A DNA stretch of 11,265 nucleotides from the NCBI GenBank assembly GCA_025360945.1, contig JANYBE010000407.1, positions 1 through 11,265 of the forward strand, written 5' to 3'. This document shows, one piece after another, positions 7,999-11,265 of this stretch. The notes beneath the pieces are model-generated. The model was given only the letters and a program-made list of their open reading frames with translations. It ran no database searches and was not told the origin of the DNA. How positions within the stretch are numbered: the first letter of the stretch is position 1; the number at the start of each line of letters is the position of its first letter. Both the position numbers and the translations under genes were made by a program. The DNA is from Rhizobacter sp. GTDB lineage: Bacteria > Pseudomonadota > Gammaproteobacteria > Burkholderiales > Burkholderiaceae_C.

Positions 7999-8037
7999 AC
8001 GGGTTACAGAGGTCTTCTCTGTAGCCCGTTTTTCTTT
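7999..8037 (+). terminator. Intrinsic terminator of the tRNA cluster
   Basis: A 13-bp stem (7999-8011 with 8017-8029; one G-T pair) with a 5-nt loop (GTCTT) is followed by a T-rich tail (8030-8037). It lies 10 nt after tRNA-Asp and is a textbook Rho-independent terminator. Confidence 0.92.
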
Positions 8038-8081
8038 ACGGTCACCGTGGGAACACCTGTGGGAACAGTTGAACGGTCACC
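8038..8081. repeat. Paired short direct repeats behind tRNA-Asp (possible attachment-site arms)
   Basis: Two interleaved repeat pairs are visible: ACGGTCACC at 8038-8046 and 8073-8081, and GTGGGAACA at 8047-8055 and 8059-8067. They sit just past a tRNA gene and terminator, where tyrosine-recombinase islands and prophages often insert. Tandem TGTGGGAACA-like boxes resemble integrase arm sites. No integrase gene and no second copy of the tRNA end are in the window, so this is only a candidate. Confidence 0.35.
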
Positions 8082-8165
8082 AACTCGCGCTACTTCGCAG
8101 TCTGGTTGTGGCGAACAACCGATGGGTTGACCCCGCTGCCTGAGGTGCCGCCGCCTGCTTGAAGC

Positions 8166-8420
8166 TCATGCAAACACATCGGCGACGTAACGCCCGGTCT
8201 CCTGTTCGATGCGATCGACCCGGGACTTGGCGATCTCGGCCGACGTTCCGGTGGATTCGCGATAAATTCGGATGAAGGTCTCGCGCACTTCGGGCGCCAT
8301 ATGCCGACCGTCGCCGCAGACATAGACGTGAGCGCCCTGGCGAAACAAGGCGGCCACCTCCACACGGTCTTGCCACAAGCGATGCTGAACGAATCGGACG
8401 TCGCCTTGCGGGGCTGGCAC
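8166..8420 (-). pseudogene. C-terminal remnant of a diflavin NADPH reductase (P450-reductase/CysJ type)
   Basis: About 84 residues form the extreme C-terminus of the NADPH-binding module of FNR/diflavin reductases. FVQHRLWQDRVEVAAL is followed by HVYVCGDGRHMAPEVRETF (the nicotinamide-binding CGDG motif), and the end is GRYVADVFA, like the self-sufficient P450 (CYP102-type) and CysJ proteins. In intact proteins this follows hundreds of residues of FMN and FAD domains; none are here. A GTG codon at 8420 opens the frame, but no proper start or ribosome binding site is seen. Upstream of ~8420 the same frame no longer resembles the family, and the DNA instead reads as another gene on the opposite strand. 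The piece is therefore 5'-truncated and surely inactive. Whether the parent was a P450 fusion or a stand-alone reductase cannot be told. Confidence 0.72.
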
Positions 8421-8613
8421 CGCGGCGCACTTCGAGTGCGTTAACGTGGCCGCTTATCCAGGCGGCGACCACGTCATATACCTGGGCCGCGTCGAGCGCT
8501 ACGGACATTCGCACCGCCGGCCCCTCGCGTTCCATGGCGGACGCTACATGGTGCCCTTCGCCCACGACCCGGGGCCGGTGTCGCGTACTCGAGCCGCGCG
8601 CGATTCAAGGTAA
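8421..8613 (+). pseudogene. Fragment of a flavin-reductase-domain protein
   Basis: The frame starting at 8401 reads sensibly from about 8421 as HFECVN, then YPGGDHVIYLGRVERY and LAFHGGRYMVPFAHDPG. This matches the C-terminal part of the flavin reductase-like (FMN-binding split barrel, HpaC/RutF-type) family, in which a GGDH-x-I-x-G-x-V strand and an L-x-x-H-x-G-x-Y end are characteristic. Only ~53 family-like residues are present of the usual 160 or more. There is no start codon, and after about 8580 the frame loses sense until the TAA at 8611-8613. The left end abuts the reductase remnant on the other strand and the right end abuts the histidine-kinase remnant. The call rests on motif recognition only. 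Confidence 0.6.
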
Positions 8614-9103
8614 GTTCGCGGTCCGTCGCCGCGCGTTCGCTGCGCTCTCGCGTCAGTTCTTGGCTGAAGAAATCAACCGACTCGGCAATGGCTTGATCGA
8701 CCGCCTCATTGAAGCGCATGATGTCGTCCGCCGCCGTTACCTCACTCAGCAGCCCGGGCTTCTTTGCCCAGAGCCGAAGTACGGTGGCGCGCAAGGCGCG
8801 GTATTCGCTTACCAGCTGCGTCATCGAAAACCCATCCCTTGCGCGGATCGTCCCGTGAACTTCAGCGGCCGTGTGCGGTGCCCCCGGCGTGACGACGGCT
8901 AATCCCTGCGACTTGGCGGATTGTTCGGGCCCGGTTTGCGCTAAACGCAGATCGGCGGCTATCGCGTGGAGAATTTGCGGAACGTGATCTCTCAGCGCGA
9001 GTGCGTCCATTTTCGCGGCGGGCGGCAGGCGCGTCCCGGCGAAAGCTTCCCACTCTGCAAGAATTTCCTGCAGGCGGGACTCAATGAAATCTGCTAGCCG
9101 CAT
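8582..9103 (-). pseudogene. N-terminal fragment of a sensor histidine kinase (RsbRD-type sensor domain)
   Basis: From the ATG at 9101-9103 (minus) about 174 residues read as an all-helical sensor domain. It starts MRLADFIESRLQEILAEWEAF, then has LRDHVPQILHAIAADL (38-53), AEVHGTIRARDGFSMTQLV (80-98), SEYRALRATVLRLW (99-112) and DIMRFNEAVDQAIAESV (127-143). It ends in a charged linker up to LEYA (171-174). This is the RsbT co-antagonist RsbRD N-terminal type that precedes PAS or kinase domains in many proteobacterial histidine kinases. A strong Shine-Dalgarno (AGGAGGA, minus strand of about 9112-9118) supports the start. Past 8582 the frame stays open to 8474 but becomes meaningless, because that DNA is the flavin-reductase piece on the other strand. 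The H-box and ATPase domains are missing, so no kinase activity is possible. Confidence 0.72.
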
Positions 9104-9120
9104 CGCTCTTGTCCTCCTGG

Positions 9121-9411
9121 CGTGTGCAAGTGTAGGTTCAGCGCCAGTGGTGGGCGATGGACGCCTGGTCGCCCGCTCGACCTCGCGTCGGGAGATCAGG
9201 AGAACCACGGGTTCGGAAACGCCGGGTCGGAGATCAAGGCGCGGTGACTGGGGTATGCCGCTATTTTGGCGCTGGGTTTTCGGACTTGGGGTTGGCCACC
9301 GTCGATTCCCCAGATAACTTGCCAAGAAGCGGTCGCTCGCCGCTACCGGCAGCCGGCACATTACAACAACGATCCACGCGAGCTGGTCGACATTCCCCGA
9401 CGACAGCATAA
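9121..9411. other. Non-coding stretch with repeated motifs, possible insertion-sequence end
   Basis: No convincing gene is present; the open frames give Arg/Pro-rich, family-free translations. Similar motifs recur: TTTTCGG...TTGGCCAC at 9277-9298 and again at 9422-9436, and GTCGA(..)TTCCCC at 9301-9311 and 9386-9398. Multiple ~20-bp repeats near a terminus are typical of IS21-family elements, and the wording CATTTTCGGGCTGGCCA resembles such ends from memory. No transposase or terminal-repeat pair can be shown here. The part nearest 9121 may be the original promoter region of the kinase gene. Confidence 0.3.
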
Positions 9412-9846
9412 AGCTGCTCCATTTTCGGGCTGGCCACAGCCCTTGAACAAATTTGCACACAGGATGCCGACGAAGAAGCGGATCGTCTGTACCGGCGATT
9501 CATCGAAGAGCACCCGAACTCACCCATGGTGGAGCAGGCGGAGAAGGCGCGTACCGCAGTCGCTCGCCGGCGGCTTAAGGCCAGCTCGGTGGGAGGTTTC
9601 AGGCCCGATGTGATGATGTACATCGCCAGTGCGCTACAGACCTTCGAAAAGCTTGGACCCCAAAAGCGGCAGGCCATCGCGCTGGAGATTGCGATGCTCG
9701 GCCGCAATGGGCTGGACATCAACGATCCGGACGACAACTACACGCTGAAGTCTCTGCCCGGCAAGTTCTCCGGCCTGCGCCTTCTGGCCATCATGTACGA
9801 GAGCGGGCCAAAGTGGGGGCTCGCGCATCATCGGTTGTCAGCCTGA
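9412..9846 (+). pseudogene. Internal fragment of an unrecognised conserved protein
   Basis: The frame opens after a stop at 9409-9411 and reads protein-like from about 9439: ALEQICTQDADEEADRLYRR, then FIEEHPNSPMVEQAEKAR. It continues through KLGPQKRQAIALEIAMLGR and NGLDINDPDDNYTLKSLPGK to FSGLRLLAIMY near 9799. After that the last 15 residues (ESGPKWGLAHHRLSA) look out of place. The first ATG (9526) lies inside the helical region, so the natural start is lost. The composition is amphipathic-helical in the first half, like a TPR-type or scaffold segment, with a conserved-looking LPGKFSGLRLL end. No enzyme motif is seen. I cannot name the family. It is probably truncated at both ends. Confidence 0.5.
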
Positions 9847-10057
9847 ATTCGGGCGGCCGCGGCGTGGGAACGTTGTGGCGCAGTGGTTGTGTGGGTCCCA
9901 ATCGGTCGCCAGGCAGATCGTTTCGGACCGGCCCTACTGATCGCCGCGGCGTGTGCCCGGGGCGGATTAGCCCTCGCGCCGAACGGCAGCAAGCCCGAGG
10001 TCGTGCGCTGACCGTGGACTTGTTTGGCCGGGTCTTTGTCGCGTTCGGCGCTTCCCT
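9847..10057. other. Intergenic stretch with no supported gene
   Basis: A plus-strand frame from 9847 to the stop at 10009-10011 gives 54 Ala-rich residues (including VVVWVPIGRQADRFGPALLI) that might be another gene scrap, but no family is recognised and there is no start codon. No terminator hairpin is visible for the minus-strand dehydrogenase gene, which ends at 10058. Confidence 0.3.
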
Positions 10058-11265
10058 TCAGCTTGAGACTGGAGTCGCGCTCGCGACCGCTGCCGCCAGC
10101 GTCCCGACAAGCCCCCGCTGGCGCAGCGACAGTGCCTGCTCAGCGACCGCCCGCACGAGCACCGACGCATGCCCCAGCTCGCCGAAAACGGGCGCGAATT
10201 CCAGCATCGTCGCGACTCGGATGCGCTCGGCCGAGAGCGCATCCGAAGCGCCGGCCGCCAGCGCCTCCCCCCGCCGACATTGCAGCGCGAGATCATGCGA
10301 GACCGGGTCTTGGATAGAGTAGGTCCCGCCTGCCTCGTCGCTGCCCGCCAGATACCTCAGCCACCCGGCGATTGCGAGTGCGAGCAGCGGCACTGTTTGC
10401 CTGCGAGCGAGCCGGGCTCCGACTGTGCCGAGCCAACGCTGCGGGATCTTCTGTGAGCCGTCCATGGCGATTTGACGGGTGAGGTGTGCTAGGGCCGGGT
10501 TCGCGAATCGAACCAGCAGCTGTGCCTGAAACGCCGCGAGGTCGATGCCCGGAATGTCGCCGAGTGTCGCCGCAATCTCGTCGCGCATCAGGCATTGCAG
10601 GTACTGGCGCATGTGGGGCATGCGCATCGCCGCATCAACGGTCGCGACGCCCGCGCCGGCGGCGAGGTACGCGAGTGCGGAGTGGCTCGCATTGACCATC
10701 CGCAGCTTGAGCCCCTCGTGGCACGCGGCCGATTCGACCAGGCGCGCGCCGCCCGCTTCCCAGGCCGGCCGGCCGGCGCAGAAGTGGTCTTCGACGGCCC
10801 ATTCGAAGTAGGGCTCGGCCACGACCGGCCAGGCGTCGTCAAGGCCAATGTCCGCGCTGATGGATGCGCGGTCGGCCTGCGTGGTGCGCGGCACGATGCG
10901 GTCGACCATCGAGTTCGGGAAGCTGCACTCGGCGTCGATCCATGCGGCCAGTTCGACATCGGTTTGCGCCGCGAAGGCGCTGACGAGTTGGCGCAGCAGG
11001 TTGCCGTTCGACGGCAGGTTGTCGAGCGACATCAACGTGAGTGGGCCGCGCCCGAGTCGGCGGCGCTGCTGCAGACCTCGCACGATCAAGCCGACAGCGC
11101 TGCGCGGCCGATCGGGCTCGGCCAGATCGTGCGCAATGTCGGCGTGTTCGATCTGCAGCCCGCTGTTCGCCGGGTCGCGGCAATAGCCCTTTTCGGTGAC
11201 GGTCAGGCTCACGATGCGAGTGTCGGCGTGGGCGATGCGCGAGACGACCGCGGCCGGGTCTTCGG
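10058..11265 (-). CDS. Mannitol dehydrogenase family protein (mannitol/fructuronate-type), 5' end outside window
   Basis: Long-chain polyol dehydrogenase: NAD-dependent oxidation of a polyol or reduction of a uronate keto-sugar such as mannitol/fructose or mannonate/fructuronate. The frame is open to the right edge; upstream of the GTG at 11212 the reading AAVVSRIAHADTRIVSLTVT is still family-like. It is therefore a 5'-partial gene whose N-terminal Rossmann glycine motif lies beyond the window. Visible are SLTVTEKGYC, LTLMSLDNLPSNG, and the catalytic signature K-LRMV-N-AS-H (Lys, Asn and His spaced as in Pseudomonas mannitol 2-dehydrogenase). AYLAAGAGVATVDAAM and the helical C-terminal domain follow. 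TEKGYC and the SxDNLPSNG motif suit fructuronate reductase (UxuB) or a general mannitol dehydrogenase equally well. It is transcribed toward the fragment zone and seems intact at its 3' end. Confidence 0.88.
   Translation of the reverse strand, partial: EDPAAVVSRIAHADTRIVSLTVTEKGYCRDPANSGLQIEHADIAHDLAEPDRPRSAVGLIVRGLQQRRRLGRGPLTLMSLDNLPSNGNLLRQLVSAFAAQTDVELAAWIDAECSFPNSMVDRIVPRTTQADRASISADIGLDDAWPVVAEPYFEWAVEDHFCAGRPAWEAGGARLVESAACHEGLKLRMVNASHSALAYLAAGAGVATVDAAMRMPHMRQYLQCLMRDEIAATLGDIPGIDLAAFQAQLLVRFANPALAHLTRQIAMDGSQKIPQRWLGTVGARLARRQTVPLLALAIAGWLRYLAGSDEAGGTYSIQDPVSHDLALQCRRGEALAAGASDALSAERIRVATMLEFAPVFGELGHASVLVRAVAEQALSLRQRGLVGTLAAAVASATPVSS

Noticed and set aside
8077..8565. 162-residue minus-strand frame across the reductase and flavin-reductase pieces
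   Set aside because: Part is antisense to the flavin-reductase scrap and the rest is a shifted frame of the reductase C-terminus; Arg-rich and without family character.
9104..9460. N-terminal extension of the histidine-kinase frame to an upstream ATG
   Set aside because: The extension is Arg/Pro-rich with no family sense, whereas a strong Shine-Dalgarno and the typical MRLADFI start lie at 9103.
9813..10322. 169-residue plus-strand frame
   Set aside because: Arg/Ser-rich and largely antisense to the mannitol dehydrogenase family gene.

Overview
This is a GC-rich stretch that looks like a betaproteobacterial chromosome, most likely order Burkholderiales. The basis is the gene order accD-folC-SPOR protein-cvpA-purF-metZ, the type of the proteins, and the gltX/tRNA-Ala-Glu-Asp cluster. 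The placement comes from family knowledge and reading the translations, not from a database search.

Left and centre (1-7614): a compact plus-strand housekeeping run. In order it holds accD (acetyl-CoA carboxylase beta subunit, 5' end lost), folC (folate polyglutamylation), a DedD-like SPOR-domain cell-division protein, cvpA (inner-membrane protein), purF (first step of purine synthesis), metZ (O-succinylhomoserine sulfhydrylase, methionine synthesis) and gltX (glutamyl-tRNA synthetase). Genes overlap or nearly touch: accD/folC by 14 nt, and purF/metZ and metZ/gltX through ATGA stop-start overlaps. This suggests cotranscription and coupled translation. The first ~56 bases do not belong to accD in this orientation. 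They are a diverged inverted copy of an internal accD segment, so the zinc-finger N-terminus is missing.

tRNA cluster (7600-8037): a consensus -10 box just after gltX is followed by tRNA-Ala(GGC), tRNA-Glu(TTC), tRNA-Asp(GTC) and a strong intrinsic terminator.

Accessory scar (8038-10057): about 2 kb with no intact gene. It starts with short direct repeats resembling the arms of an integration site. It then holds broken pieces of at least four unrelated genes: the C-terminus of a diflavin (P450/CysJ-type) reductase on minus, a flavin-reductase-like piece on plus, the N-terminal sensor domain of a histidine kinase on minus, and an internal piece of an unrecognised conserved protein on plus. 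Between the last two lies a non-coding stretch with repeated motifs that may be the end of an insertion sequence. Several pieces meet at sharp breakpoints. No integrase or transposase is visible.

Right edge (10058-11265): a minus-strand polyol/uronate dehydrogenase of the mannitol dehydrogenase family, running off the window at its 5' end.

I do not see a convincing new biological system. The most unusual features are the inverted accD segment at the left edge and the gene-fragment mosaic behind tRNA-Asp.
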